A DNA stretch of 64,000 nucleotides from Rohdeia mirabilis (GTDB lineage Bacteria; Planctomycetota; UBA1135; GCA-002686595), in NCBI GenBank assembly GCA_007750655.1, contig CP036290.1, positions 2,728,001 to 2,792,000 of the forward strand. Direction: 5' to 3'. Positions 1 through 8,454 of this stretch are shown here, piece after piece. The translations under genes were made by a program, and so were the position numbers. The first letter of the stretch is position 1, and each line of letters begins with the position of its first letter. Below the pieces are notes generated by a model. That model was given only the letters and a program-made list of their open reading frames with translations. It was not told the origin of the DNA and made no database searches.

Positions 1-807
1 CGCGAGAACTGGGGCCTGGTCGTCTACGACGAGGTGCACCTGCTTCCGGCGCCGGTGTTCCGCGTCACCGCCGAACTCCAGGCGCGTCGCCGACTGGGCC
101 TGACGGCCACCTTGGTGCGCGAGGACGGGCGCGAGGACGAGGTCTTCTGCCTGATCGGACCCAAGCGCTACGAAGTGCCGTGGCGTGTGCTCGAACGCCA
201 GGGCTTCATCGCACCCGCGCGCTGCATCGAGCTGCGCGTCGCGCTCCCGGTCGCGCAGAAGCGTCTGTACGAAGCCGCCGGCGCGCGCGCCAAGTTCCGC
301 ATCGCCTCCGAGAACCCGGCGAAGAACGACGTCGTCGCCGCGCTGCTCGCTCGCCACGCCGGCGACCGCGTCCTGGTGATCGGCCAGTACCTCGACCAGT
401 TGCGCGCTCTCTCGGCGCGGCTCGACGTTCCGCTCATCACGGGCAAGACGCCGAACGCCGATCGCGAGCGCCTGTACGCGGACTTCCGCGCCGGTCGCGA
501 GCCCGCGCTCGTCGTCTCCAAGGTCGGCAACTTCGCCGTCGACCTGCCCGACGCGAACGTCGCCATCCAAGTCTCCGGCACCTTCGGTTCGCGCCAGGAG
601 GAGGCCCAGCGACTCGGCCGCATCCTGCGCCCCAAGGACGACGGCGGCGGCGCGCGTTTCTATGCACTCGTGTCGCACGGCACGAAGGACCAGGAGTTCG
701 CCCAGAAGCGTCAGCTCTTCCTGACCGAGCAGGGCTACTCGTACGAGATCCTCGAGATTCCCGTCGCCACGGACGACGGAACGATCGACCTGGAGAGGCT
801 CGACTGA
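1..807 (+). CDS. XPB/Rad25-type DNA helicase, C-terminal part (5' end outside window)
   Basis: The reading frame is open from the first base, so the gene starts upstream of the window; 268 codons remain. A DEVH box (residues 10-13 of the fragment) is followed by a GLTAT motif and then R-E-D at 40-42. The RED motif next to TAT is characteristic of XPB/Rad25 SF2 helicases. Near the end, an SGTFGSRQEEAQRLGRILRP stretch is the motif VI region with the Q-x-x-G-R arginine finger. XPB unwinds DNA with 3'-5' polarity in eukaryotic TFIIH; bacterial forms are thought to act in DNA repair. The next gene encodes a helicase-associated domain protein, a common bacterial neighbour. Identification of the family is firm; the cellular role is inference. 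Confidence 0.9.
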   Translation, partial: RENWGLVVYDEVHLLPAPVFRVTAELQARRRLGLTATLVREDGREDEVFCLIGPKRYEVPWRVLERQGFIAPARCIELRVALPVAQKRLYEAAGARAKFRIASENPAKNDVVAALLARHAGDRVLVIGQYLDQLRALSARLDVPLITGKTPNADRERLYADFRAGREPALVVSKVGNFAVDLPDANVAIQVSGTFGSRQEEAQRLGRILRPKDDGGGARFYALVSHGTKDQEFAQKRQLFLTEQGYSYEILEIPVATDDGTIDLERLD

Positions 808-881
808 CGCGGCTCGCGCGTCGCACGGACCTCGGCCCACATCGACGGCGCCCGCGCGGCATCGCCGAAGCGCACACCACC

Positions 882-2564
882 ATGGAACGACCCATCGATT
901 CGAGCGAGACCCCCGACAACGGGGCCATCTCGGCGCTGCTGACCCTGCGCGGCCACCTGGAACGCATGTACGCGTCGCCAGAGGCCCAGCGCCGGACGCC
1001 GCCCCAGCGGCAGCGGGAGATGTACAAGATGTACGCGACCGAGAGCGCAGCGGCCGCACGCGTGGAGCGTCTTCCGGACGGACTGCGCGAGCTGGTGGAA
1101 CAGGCGATCCTCGAGTTCGGCGGTCTTCTGTCGCGCCAGCTGTTCGAGAAGCTCGCCACCGAGCTGCGCAACTGGAACGCGCCGCGTTGGCGTCAACTGC
1201 TCGAGCAGTCGCTGGTCGGAACGGTGACGCAGCTCGACCTCACGCCGTGCGGGATCCAACACGACGACGAGACGCTGATCGTCTTCACCGAGGTCTCTCT
1301 CGCGTGGCTGCGGCGCGTCGCCGTCCCCGGTGACCCCGACCGCCCGCACGAGGAGCTCTCGATCGGTATCGACCTGTTCACGAACCTGTCGCGCTTCCTG
1401 TCGTACATCCAGGAGAACGACGTGCGCTTCACCGTGAAGGGCGAGATCTTCAAGACGACCGAGAAGAAGATCCTCCAGCACCTCATCCCGAACCCGGGGC
1501 GCGAACTGACGCGCGAAGAGGTGCTCGACTTCATCTACCAGTTCGCGCGTCGCCGCAGGCTGCTCGAGGGCAGCGGCGAACGCACGCTCAACGTCACGTC
1601 CGACGGGCGGACCTGGGGCTCGTCGTCGCTGGCGGACAAGCTCGCCGACCTGGTCGAGTTCGCCGTCGAGGAACGCGACCACAGCGGCGAGCACTACCAC
1701 CACGTCAGCATGCGACGCACCCTGCTGCGGATGCTGAAGCGCGTGGAACCCGGCGTCTGGTACGACCTCATGTACCTGCCGTTCCTGGCGCGCAACCACC
1801 ACCTGGCCAGCCTCGACGACCTCGGCGCCGCCGAGCAGTTCGGCGAGTTGGTCGCGACGGGCCGGCACTCGCCGAGCGAGGACCTGCAGCGCATGTCCTG
1901 GAGCCTCGCGCGCTGGGTGCGACGACGCCTGTACCTGCTCGGAATCGTCGAGCTCGGCTACGACGCGTCGAAGCGCCCCGTCGCACTGCGCCTGACCGCC
2001 AGCGGCGCGCGCCTGCTCGGTCTGCACGCACCCGAGGAAGGGCGTCCGCGGCCGATCGGTCACCTGGTCGTCACGCCGGACTTCGAGATCGTGATGTTCC
2101 GCACGGGCGACGACGCCGAGCTGATGCACGACCTGGACCGCTTCTGCCGCCGCTCGCGTGTGGGCGAGACGGTGCACTTCAAGATCGAGCAGGCCGGCGT
2201 GCGCCGCGCACTGATCGAAGGCATGCGACTCGACACGATCCTCGACACGCTGGAGCGCAACAGCCGCACGCCCGTGCCGCAGAACGTGACCTTCTCGGTG
2301 CGCGACTGGGCCCTGCGCGCGGGACGGATGGAACTGGACGGCGAACTCGTCCTGGCCTGCGACGACGAGGACACGCTCGGCCGTCTGCGGAGCGACCCTG
2401 GCGTGCGCGGCTACATCGAGCGCGACCTCTCGACCAAGCGCGTGCAGCTGAAGTCCAAGACCACGCCGCTGCGCATGCGCGGACTGCTGCGCGACCTCGG
2501 CTACGTCGTCGAGCTGTCGAGCGCGCTGCTCAACGAACAGCGCGACCGGTCGGCGAGCGCCTGA
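882..2564 (+). CDS. XPB helicase-associated domain protein
   Basis: A 560-residue protein starting at ATG 882, 74 bp after the XPB gene, so probably co-transcribed. The C-terminal half contains HLVVTPDFEIVMFR followed by a run ending LIEGMRLDTILDTLERNSR and later FSVRDWALRAGRM. This pattern is typical of the helicase-associated domain (XPB/Ssl2 N-terminal type, Pfam Helicase_C_3) that in many bacteria is encoded beside XPB instead of being fused to it. There is no Walker A or DEAD box, so it is not itself a helicase. It probably binds DNA or regulates the preceding helicase; that role is inferred from pairing. The frame is open upstream into the XPB gene, but the first residues there are low-complexity Arg-rich and look like antisense-style shadow, so ATG 882 is preferred. 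Confidence 0.8.
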   Translation: MERPIDSSETPDNGAISALLTLRGHLERMYASPEAQRRTPPQRQREMYKMYATESAAAARVERLPDGLRELVEQAILEFGGLLSRQLFEKLATELRNWNAPRWRQLLEQSLVGTVTQLDLTPCGIQHDDETLIVFTEVSLAWLRRVAVPGDPDRPHEELSIGIDLFTNLSRFLSYIQENDVRFTVKGEIFKTTEKKILQHLIPNPGRELTREEVLDFIYQFARRRRLLEGSGERTLNVTSDGRTWGSSSLADKLADLVEFAVEERDHSGEHYHHVSMRRTLLRMLKRVEPGVWYDLMYLPFLARNHHLASLDDLGAAEQFGELVATGRHSPSEDLQRMSWSLARWVRRRLYLLGIVELGYDASKRPVALRLTASGARLLGLHAPEEGRPRPIGHLVVTPDFEIVMFRTGDDAELMHDLDRFCRRSRVGETVHFKIEQAGVRRALIEGMRLDTILDTLERNSRTPVPQNVTFSVRDWALRAGRMELDGELVLACDDEDTLGRLRSDPGVRGYIERDLSTKRVQLKSKTTPLRMRGLLRDLGYVVELSSALLNEQRDRSASA

Positions 2565-2571
2565 TCCTCCC

Positions 2572-3207
2572 GTGCCCGGGACCACTGCACGCCCGACGCC
2601 GCCCGCGCTCGTGGCGTTGACACCGGGCGACGCGGAGGCCGCGCTCGACGGACGACTCGAACGGGCGGTGGCGCGCGCGCTGGAGGCGGGGCTCCCCGGC
2701 CTCCTGGTGCGCGAACCGCTGCTCGAGGACGGGCCGTTCCTGAAGCTCGCAAGTCGGCTGCGCGAGCACGCGGAGCGCTGTGCCGTGCGGCCCTGGTTCG
2801 CGATCCACGACCGCGTCCACCTGGCCGCGGAGTTGGGCGTCAACGCCGTGCACCTCGGCGGGGGGTCGTTGCCGCCGTACGTCGCGCGCGAGCAGCTCCC
2901 CGAAGCGATCGCGATCGGCTTCTCGAGTCACGTGGACGACGCGCCCGCCGCCTGGCGCGGCGCCGACCACCTGTTCCTGTCGCCGGTGCGAACGACAGCG
3001 TCGAAGCCGGGCGCCGCGGCGATCGGCTTCGAACCCCTGGCCGAGCGCGCACGTGCGAGCGGCCTGCCCGTGCTGGCGCTCGGCGGACTCGTTCCCGGCG
3101 ACCTCGCGCGGGCGCGCGCCCACGGCGCCGTCGGGATCGCGGTGCTCTCGGGCATCCTGCTCGAACCGGATCCCGGCCGGGCCGCTCTGCGCTACCTCGC
3201 GCCATGA
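2572..3207 (+). CDS. thiE: Thiamine-phosphate synthase / TenI family protein
   Basis: A 211-residue TIM-barrel protein starting at GTG 2572, 7 bp after the previous stop. It carries the family signatures FAIHDRVHLAAELGVNAVHLGG (substrate-binding strand with the conserved Asp and the VHLG turn), a DHLFLSPVRTTASKPG segment (conserved SPV..T.SKPG loop) and LALGGL followed by GAVGIAVLSGIL, the phosphate-binding end of the barrel. ThiE joins hydroxymethylpyrimidine diphosphate and thiazole phosphate to make thiamine phosphate. TenI homologues share the fold but do not do this. The presence of thiL about 2.4 kb away supports ThiE, but TenI cannot be excluded. Its stop overlaps the next start (ATGA), so the two are translationally coupled. 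Confidence 0.8.
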   Translation: MPGTTARPTPPALVALTPGDAEAALDGRLERAVARALEAGLPGLLVREPLLEDGPFLKLASRLREHAERCAVRPWFAIHDRVHLAAELGVNAVHLGGGSLPPYVAREQLPEAIAIGFSSHVDDAPAAWRGADHLFLSPVRTTASKPGAAAIGFEPLAERARASGLPVLALGGLVPGDLARARAHGAVGIAVLSGILLEPDPGRAALRYLAP

Positions 3208-3686
3208 ACAGACCGAATCGAACGGACACGTCGAACGCGAACCTCGGCGCGAGTGAACCGGAGGGCCGAGACGCTGAGGATCACGCACAGGCACGGTCGC
3301 GCCCCAGCCCGGCCCGCATCCTGCGCGTCGTGCGCCGCGGCGTGCTGATCACGGCCTTCGCCGGTGCCGCCTACCTGCTGTCGCGCTTCACGACGTTCGA
3401 CATGCCCGAAACCGGTTGTTCGCCGATCTGGCGTCTCGCGCCCGGTCAGCGCCTCCTGCTCGACACCGCCGCCTCCCACGCCGGCGTCGGCGACGTCGTC
3501 ATCTTCCGCACGGGACGCGAGACGCTCGCGATCGGGCGCATCGCGGGCGAAGGCGTGGCCTCGGGCATCGGCGCGGACGAACTGTGGATCGGCACCGACG
3601 ACCCGTCCTGCCCGGGTTGGGACTCGAGCGTCGACGGCGCCGTCGAGCGCGCGGACGTGGTCGGCAAGGTGCTGTTCGGGATGTGA
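3204..3686 (+). CDS. S26 signal-peptidase-like membrane protein, probably inactive
   Basis: A 160-residue protein whose ATG overlaps the thiE stop by four bases. After a 35-residue polar N-terminus there is one membrane segment (about 42-60), then a short extracytoplasmic domain resembling type I signal peptidases. GCSPIWRLAPGQRLLLD aligns with the family's S-M-x-P-T-L-x-x-G-D box, putting Ser73 at the nucleophile. GVGDVVIFR matches the GDVVVF strand, and the end, DSSVDGAVERADVVGKVLF, matches the DSR..G.V....IVGK box. The general-base Lys, normally in VKRV, appears replaced: the corresponding stretch reads IGRIAG (Gly111). It therefore looks like a signal-peptidase fold without catalysis. The length is short for the family (usually 180-300). 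The homology assignment is by eye. Confidence 0.6.
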   Translation: MNRPNRTDTSNANLGASEPEGRDAEDHAQARSRPSPARILRVVRRGVLITAFAGAAYLLSRFTTFDMPETGCSPIWRLAPGQRLLLDTAASHAGVGDVVIFRTGRETLAIGRIAGEGVASGIGADELWIGTDDPSCPGWDSSVDGAVERADVVGKVLFGM

Positions 3687-3705
3687 ACCCGACGACCGCG
3701 GACCC

Positions 3706-5514
3706 TCAGCGTCCGTCGTCGCCCGGAACTCGCTGCGCGCGATCGGAAGGCGCTGCGTCCGGTGCTGCGCCGGGCCGCTCGAGGTGCAAGAGGCCGAAGC
3801 TCTCGGACCACAGGCGCCAACCGCGTTCGCCGTCCGCGCGCCACATGAGCGTCCCGAACGGACCACTCGCGCTGCGGGCGCCTTCGACCGCGACGCGCCC
3901 CGGAGTTCCGCGCGTGCGCAGCACGTCGTAGGCCCAAGTGCGCTGTTCGCGGCGCCGCAGGGTCCAGATCTCGTCCAGCTCGCGCACGTGCCAGGCGCCG
4001 GCGAACTGCGCATCGAGGTAGGTGGCGTCGCTCGCGGGCGGCAACTCGCGTTCGAGGCGCGTGACGGCGCCCGACGGGTCGGTGAGCTCGAGATGCGTGT
4101 CCACCGCGCGCAGGACCGTCCCTCCGTCCGCGCTCGCGAAGTGCAGGGCGTCCGCGTCCACGGGTTCGAGGTCGTAGCGACCGGCCGGACCGCTCAGACG
4201 CACCGAGCCGCGTACGAGCGCCAGGCGCACGACTCCGCCGTCCGTGGCCATCCAGATGCCGCGCAGCTGGCGGGCCGACTTCGGGGCTCTCGTGGGCTCG
4301 CGCCGACCTTCCGCCGGACCGTCCGCCACGTCGTCGACCGTCGTCGAAGCGAGATCCAGGTCGAGCGCCCGCAACAACCGCGCACACAGGGCAGGTGGGT
4401 TCGGTTCGTCGTGGTTGCACAGCACCACAGCGCCGAAACCGGCCTCGGGGCAGTGCAGCATGTCGGCGACGTACCCGACGAAACGGCCGCTGTGCTCGAC
4501 GAGCGTTCCAGCCTCGATCGCGCGCACCGAGAGTCCGAACGCGTAGTCGGTCGGCGTTCCGTCCGCGAGCGCGAACGGCGTCAGCTGCTGCGCCACGCTC
4601 GCCGGCCGGAGCACACCGACGCGTCCGTCTTCTGTGACGCGGATGTCCTGACTCCAGCGGAACAGGTCGCCGACGGACGTGAGGACGCCGCCGTCACCGA
4701 TCAGTTCGAGCGGCGTCATCGACAGCTCCCAACCGAGCGGATCGTCGCTGCGCGTGTACCCCATGGCGCGGTTCGGCACGAGCTCGGTCCGACGGTCGTG
4801 GAAGTGGCTGCTGGTCATCGCGAGCGGCGTGAAGATCCGTTCGGCGGCGAACTCGCGCAGCGTGCGGCCACTCACGCGGCGCACGATCTCGGCCAGCAAC
4901 AGGTAGTTCGTGTTCGAGTAGTCGAAGCGCGCCCCTGGCTCGAAGACCGTGCGCGTGACGCGCGCCAGCACCGCGAGCGCTTCGTCGAACGAGTAGATCG
5001 ACGCGTCGTCGAGGCCCTTGAGCTCCATCAGCCACAGGTAGTCGGGCAGGCCGCTCTGGTGGGCGACCAGGTGGCGCACGCGCACCGGCGGCTCGAACGC
5101 GGGCAGCTCGTCGATCAACTCGTGCACGGGCGTCTCGAGGTCGAGCGCGCCGTCCTCGACCAACAGCAGGATCGCGGCGGCGGTGAACTGCTTCGACGTG
5201 GAGGCGATCCGAAAGCGCGAGTCGGCGGTGATGGGCACGCCGCGCTCGAGGTCGGCCAGCCCCCGACCGACCGCGTAGACGAGTTCGCCGTCGCGCCAGA
5301 CGGCGGCCGCGAGTCCGGGCCCGTCGTCCCGGTCCCACTCCTCGAGCACGCGGTCGAGCGCCGCACGCTCGTCGGCGTCGAGAGCCGCGCTCGCGAGCCC
5401 GGTCGCCGGCTGCGGCGCGGCGTCCTGGGCGCCGGCCGAAGGCGCTCCGGGCACCGCAAGGGTCGGGAGCAGCGCGAGGGCGAGAACGGCGAGAGCGGGC
5501 TTCTGGCGTGACAC
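3706..5514 (-). CDS. Secreted beta-lactamase-class-C-type serine hydrolase
   Basis: A 602-residue protein with a GTG start at 5514 and a signal peptide ending around AGAQD (residues 27-31). The catalytic domain has the SxxK motif as STSK (105-108), a YSN motif (about 186-188, general-base Tyr) and an HSG motif in the third box position. These are the active-site elements of class C beta-lactamases and D-Ala-D-Ala carboxypeptidases/esterases. The C-terminal third (about 450-600) is beta-rich without known motifs, resembling the lipocalin-like tail found in many such hydrolases. The substrate is unknown: peptidoglycan peptides or esters are likelier than beta-lactams. The frame is open much further upstream, but only this start gives a signal peptide. 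It points away from thiL, with almost no space between annotated starts. Confidence 0.85.
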   Translation of the reverse strand: MSRQKPALAVLALALLPTLAVPGAPSAGAQDAAPQPATGLASAALDADERAALDRVLEEWDRDDGPGLAAAVWRDGELVYAVGRGLADLERGVPITADSRFRIASTSKQFTAAAILLLVEDGALDLETPVHELIDELPAFEPPVRVRHLVAHQSGLPDYLWLMELKGLDDASIYSFDEALAVLARVTRTVFEPGARFDYSNTNYLLLAEIVRRVSGRTLREFAAERIFTPLAMTSSHFHDRRTELVPNRAMGYTRSDDPLGWELSMTPLELIGDGGVLTSVGDLFRWSQDIRVTEDGRVGVLRPASVAQQLTPFALADGTPTDYAFGLSVRAIEAGTLVEHSGRFVGYVADMLHCPEAGFGAVVLCNHDEPNPPALCARLLRALDLDLASTTVDDVADGPAEGRREPTRAPKSARQLRGIWMATDGGVVRLALVRGSVRLSGPAGRYDLEPVDADALHFASADGGTVLRAVDTHLELTDPSGAVTRLERELPPASDATYLDAQFAGAWHVRELDEIWTLRRREQRTWAYDVLRTRGTPGRVAVEGARSASGPFGTLMWRADGERGWRLWSESFGLLHLERPGAAPDAAPSDRAQRVPGDDGR

Positions 5515-5583
5515 GGGGTGCGAATCGGTGAGGATGTGAGGAGCGTCGGACACGGCGCAGCGACACCGCAACCCTCCAAGAAC

Positions 5584-6567
5584 GTGACCTTCGACGAAGC
5601 CCGCCTGCACGCCTGGATCGCGACCTGGGCCCGTCCCGCACCGCTGGTCGGTTCGAGCGGGCACGACGCGGCCGTGCTCGCTCCGACCAGTGGGCGACCG
5701 GTCTGTTGTACCGACCAGACGGTGCTCGGTGTGCACGTCGAGGTCGACGTCGCCCCGCGGCGTTTCGGGGCCAAGGCGGTCGCGCGCACCATCAGCGATC
5801 TGGCGGCCACCGCCGCGCGCCCGCACGCCACGCTGCTCGCCCTGCGCGCGCCGCAAGAGTCGAGCGAGACGTGGCTGCGCGCGGTGCTCGACGGCGCGCG
5901 GCGGCGTGCGGAGGCCCTCGGTGCACCTGCCGTCGCCGGCGACCTCACGTGCGCGCCCGGTCCCGCGCAGCTCTCGGTCACCGCGCTCGGAACCCTGCCC
6001 GGACGCCGCACGCCTCCCGGCCGCGATCGCGCCCGCGCGGGCCAGGTGCTGCTGCTGACCGGGCCGTGCGGAGGCAGCCGCGCGCGCCGCCACCTCGTGA
6101 TCGAACCGCGCCTCGCGGCGGGCGAGGCCCTGTGGCGCGCGGGTGCCACGGCGCTGATGGACGTGAGCGACGGCCTGGGCCTCGACGCCGATCGACTCGC
6201 TCGCGCCAGCGGTGTGCGGCTCGTCCTCGAGCAGGTGCCGATCCACCGCGACGCGCGCGCAGCCGCCCGGACGAGCGGCCGCGAGCCCCTCGACCACGCG
6301 CTCGAGGACGGCGAGGACCACGAGCTGCTGGCGACCCTGCCGGTGGCCGCGGCGCGGCGCCTGCTCCGCGACGGCCTTCCGGGCGCGCCCGCAGCGGCCG
6401 TCGTCGGACGCGTCGAGGGCGCCCGCCGCGCCCAGGTCGGACTGTGGCTCGACCTCGCGGCCCCCGAGGAGTGCTCGGACGAGCGCGCGCGGGCACCCGT
6501 GCGCTGGCGTGGCCGCGGCTGGATCCACGGGGCGTCCGATGCGGACCGATCGCGCCCGAACGGGTAG
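5584..6567 (+). CDS. thiL: Thiamine-monophosphate kinase
   Basis: ThiL phosphorylates thiamine monophosphate to the active diphosphate cofactor. The protein has SSGHDAAVL (in place of the usual GIGDDAAVL metal-binding turn), FGAKAVARTISDLAATAARP (match to the KA....SDLAAMGA.P ATP/Mg site), and DVSDGLGLDADRLA and EDGEDHELL, both hallmark ThiL motifs. GTG 5584 gives 327 residues, close to the usual 320-340. The frame stays open to GTG 5518, only 4 bp from the divergent hydrolase start, which would leave no promoter room, so the later start is chosen. The first motif has G-H-D where G-D-D is usual, worth noting. tsaE follows 10 bp downstream. Confidence 0.85.
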   Translation: MTFDEARLHAWIATWARPAPLVGSSGHDAAVLAPTSGRPVCCTDQTVLGVHVEVDVAPRRFGAKAVARTISDLAATAARPHATLLALRAPQESSETWLRAVLDGARRRAEALGAPAVAGDLTCAPGPAQLSVTALGTLPGRRTPPGRDRARAGQVLLLTGPCGGSRARRHLVIEPRLAAGEALWRAGATALMDVSDGLGLDADRLARASGVRLVLEQVPIHRDARAAARTSGREPLDHALEDGEDHELLATLPVAAARRLLRDGLPGAPAAAVVGRVEGARRAQVGLWLDLAAPEECSDERARAPVRWRGRGWIHGASDADRSRPNG

Positions 6568-6577
6568 CCTCGACGCC

Positions 6578-7111
6578 ATGGTCCCCGACGCACGCCCGAC
6601 CGCCGAACTCGAGAGCGCCGACGCCGACGCCACCGAGCGCCTGGCCGCCCTCCTGGGGCGCGTGGCCCTGCCGGGGCTCGTGCTGGCCCTCGAGGGCGAG
6701 ATGGGGGCCGGCAAGACCACCTTCGTGCGCGGGCTGGCGCGCGGGCTGGACTCGCCCGACGCGGTGTCGAGCCCGACCTACACGCTCATGCACGCCTACC
6801 GCGGGCGGATCCCGCTCAAGCACTTCGACGCCTGGATGAGTGCCCGCGAAGGGGCCTTCCTGGCCAGTGGGGGGGGCGAGGACCTGCTCGACGCGGACGC
6901 GATCTGTGCCCTCGAGTGGTCCGAGGAGGTGCGCGACCTCCTGCCGGACGATCGGTTGACCCTGCGCCTTCTGCCCCTCGGCCCCGAGCGGCGCCGGCTC
7001 GAGTGGCGCGCCTCGGGGCCCCTCAGCGAGCGGGTCCTGCGGGCTTTCCTCGAGTCTCTTCCCGAAGAGGCTGAACCGAGCGGGGAGCCCGCCGTTGAGC
7101 GCTCCCCGTGA
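6578..7111 (+). CDS. tsaE: tRNA threonylcarbamoyladenosine biosynthesis ATPase TsaE
   Basis: A 177-residue P-loop protein starting at ATG 6578. The Walker A motif GEMGAGKTTF is followed by a VSSPTYTLMHAY strand (family: SPTFTLVNEY) and an HFDAWMS segment, which stands for the usual H.D.YRL. It works with TsaB, TsaC and TsaD to put the t6A modification at A37 of ANN-decoding tRNAs. The C-terminal extension after the WSE..LLP box (family: E.W.E.....LP) is typical. None of its partners is in the window. Its TGA overlaps the next gene's GTG start by four bases, coupling it to the sigma factor gene. Confidence 0.9.
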   Translation: MVPDARPTAELESADADATERLAALLGRVALPGLVLALEGEMGAGKTTFVRGLARGLDSPDAVSSPTYTLMHAYRGRIPLKHFDAWMSAREGAFLASGGGEDLLDADAICALEWSEEVRDLLPDDRLTLRLLPLGPERRRLEWRASGPLSERVLRAFLESLPEEAEPSGEPAVERSP

Positions 7112-7785
7112 GAGGGGACTGGGACGCACTCGGCGATCCGCTGGTCGCCCTCCGAGATGGAGACATGGCCGTGTTCGAGATGTTCGTGCGCACCGAGACC
7201 TCGACCTTCCTCGGGTTCTTCAGGCGCCTCGGAGCCGCGCTCGACGAAGCCGAGGACCTGGCCCAGGAAGTCTTCGTCCGACTCGTCCGCTACGCACCGA
7301 GGTACCGCGACCAGGACCGCTTCGAAGCCTTCTGCTTCCGCACCGCACGCAACGTCTGGATCGACAACCGTCGCGCGCGCGGCACCCGACGGGCCGAGCG
7401 CGCCGGCGGCGACGACGAACTGGCCAACGTCTCGGACGATACCCCCGAACCCCTGGAACCCCTGGCGCTCGAAGAAGAGTCCCGACGCGCGCTCGAACTG
7501 ATCGCCACCCTGCCCGAGGGCCAGCGTCTGGTCTTCGAGCTCGGCGTGATCCAAGAGCGCCCGTACCCCGAGATCGCCGTCCTCCTCGGCATCCCGGTCG
7601 GCACCGTGAAGAGCCGCATGTTCAATGCCGTGCGCCGCCTCCGCGAACAACTCGAACGCCCCGAAGCAGCCGGGGACACCCACCGCACAACCGCACCGCA
7701 GCGCCCCGCGACGACCGCTGGCGCGCGCCGAGCGCCCGACGCCGAGACCGACCACACCGAGGGCCGACGGCCCAAACGCCCGTGA
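7108..7785 (+). CDS. ECF-type RNA polymerase sigma factor
   Basis: A 225-residue sigma-70-family protein with a GTG start overlapping the tsaE stop. Region 2 is visible as DEAEDLAQEVFVRLVRYAPR with FRTARNVWIDNRRAR (about residues 48-95). Region 4 reads LPEGQRLVFELGVIQERPYPEIAVLLGIPVGTVKSR in three pieces (about 135-170), the helix-turn-helix that reads the -35 element. Regions 1 and 3 are absent, so it is an extracytoplasmic-function type. A 45-residue Arg/Thr/Pro-rich tail follows region 4. The downstream gene starts inside this stop (GTGA) and encodes a one-pass membrane protein, which suggests a sigma/anti-sigma pair. The signal it senses cannot be told. Confidence 0.9.
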   Translation: MRGDWDALGDPLVALRDGDMAVFEMFVRTETSTFLGFFRRLGAALDEAEDLAQEVFVRLVRYAPRYRDQDRFEAFCFRTARNVWIDNRRARGTRRAERAGGDDELANVSDDTPEPLEPLALEEESRRALELIATLPEGQRLVFELGVIQERPYPEIAVLLGIPVGTVKSRMFNAVRRLREQLERPEAAGDTHRTTAPQRPATTAGARRAPDAETDHTEGRRPKRP

Positions 7786-8288
7786 ACGAACCCGAACGCC
7801 CCCTCTCTCCCGACGAGCTGCGGGAACTCGAGACCGAACTCGCCCGGCTGCGGCCCGGCGCGTCCGAGCGCGGTGATCCGTTGGCCGCGAACGTCGCCGC
7901 TCTGCGCCGACTCGATGCGGCGTCCCCGGAGGTCGTCGAGCGCGCGCTCGACGCGAGCCTGGACGCCTACGCCGACTCGTCCACCTCGGTGGGTCCATTG
8001 GACTTCTTCGTCGCGCGCCTGCGCCTGTCGCCCGCGTTGCGCGTCGTCGCGGCCTGCCTGGTGGCGCACGTGCTGGTGCTGCCGGTGCTGGCCTACCAGG
8101 TGCTCGTCCCCGCCCCGAGCGAGCCCGCCTACCGCATCGAGTTCATGCTGCCGAGCGACCAGCCGCTCCTGCTCGAGATGGAGGACGATCTGCGGCAGAT
8201 GGACGCGCGCAGCCTCCTGGACGAGGAGCACGCTCCGCACGCCGAGGGATCTGCGGACGACGCGAACGTCGACGAGGACGGTCACTGA
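7782..8288 (+). CDS. Single-pass membrane protein, candidate anti-sigma factor
   Basis: A 168-residue protein with a GTG start overlapping the sigma factor stop. The N-terminal 80 residues are cytoplasmic-looking and rich in charged helices. One membrane segment follows (about 90-112, VVAACLVAHVLVLPVLAYQV), then about 55 acidic residues outside. This topology and the overlap with an ECF sigma gene fit an anti-sigma factor. No zinc-binding HxxxCxxC anti-sigma motif is visible, so it is not a ZAS-type protein. The role is inferred from context only. Confidence 0.7.
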   Translation: MNEPERPLSPDELRELETELARLRPGASERGDPLAANVAALRRLDAASPEVVERALDASLDAYADSSTSVGPLDFFVARLRLSPALRVVAACLVAHVLVLPVLAYQVLVPAPSEPAYRIEFMLPSDQPLLLEMEDDLRQMDARSLLDEEHAPHAEGSADDANVDEDGH

Positions 8289-8373
8289 TCGCGCCGCAGC
8301 GACCGGACGACGGCGCGGCCGTGGCCACGGGGCGTCGAGCCCCCCTGGCGAGCCGTTCGTTCCAGCCAGGTGA

Positions 8374-8390
8374 CGATCTCTCCGAGATCG
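8374..8390 (+). terminator. Small hairpin downstream of the sigma operon
   Basis: A 7-bp perfect stem (cgatctc/gagatcg) with a 3-nt loop, 86 nt past the candidate anti-sigma stop and 65 nt before the TolC-like gene. There is no T tract. It could end the sigma operon transcript; the evidence is weak. Confidence 0.25.
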
Positions 8391-8454
8391 GGCACACGAG
8401 GACCACACCGTCCTGCAGCTGGCACGGTCTCGATCGGCCCGTCGCGCCGCGGGT

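Noticed and set aside
3706..6720. Reading the serine hydrolase as a 1,004-residue protein
   Set aside because: The extra 400 residues lie antisense to thiL and are low-complexity; the signal peptide begins at 5514.
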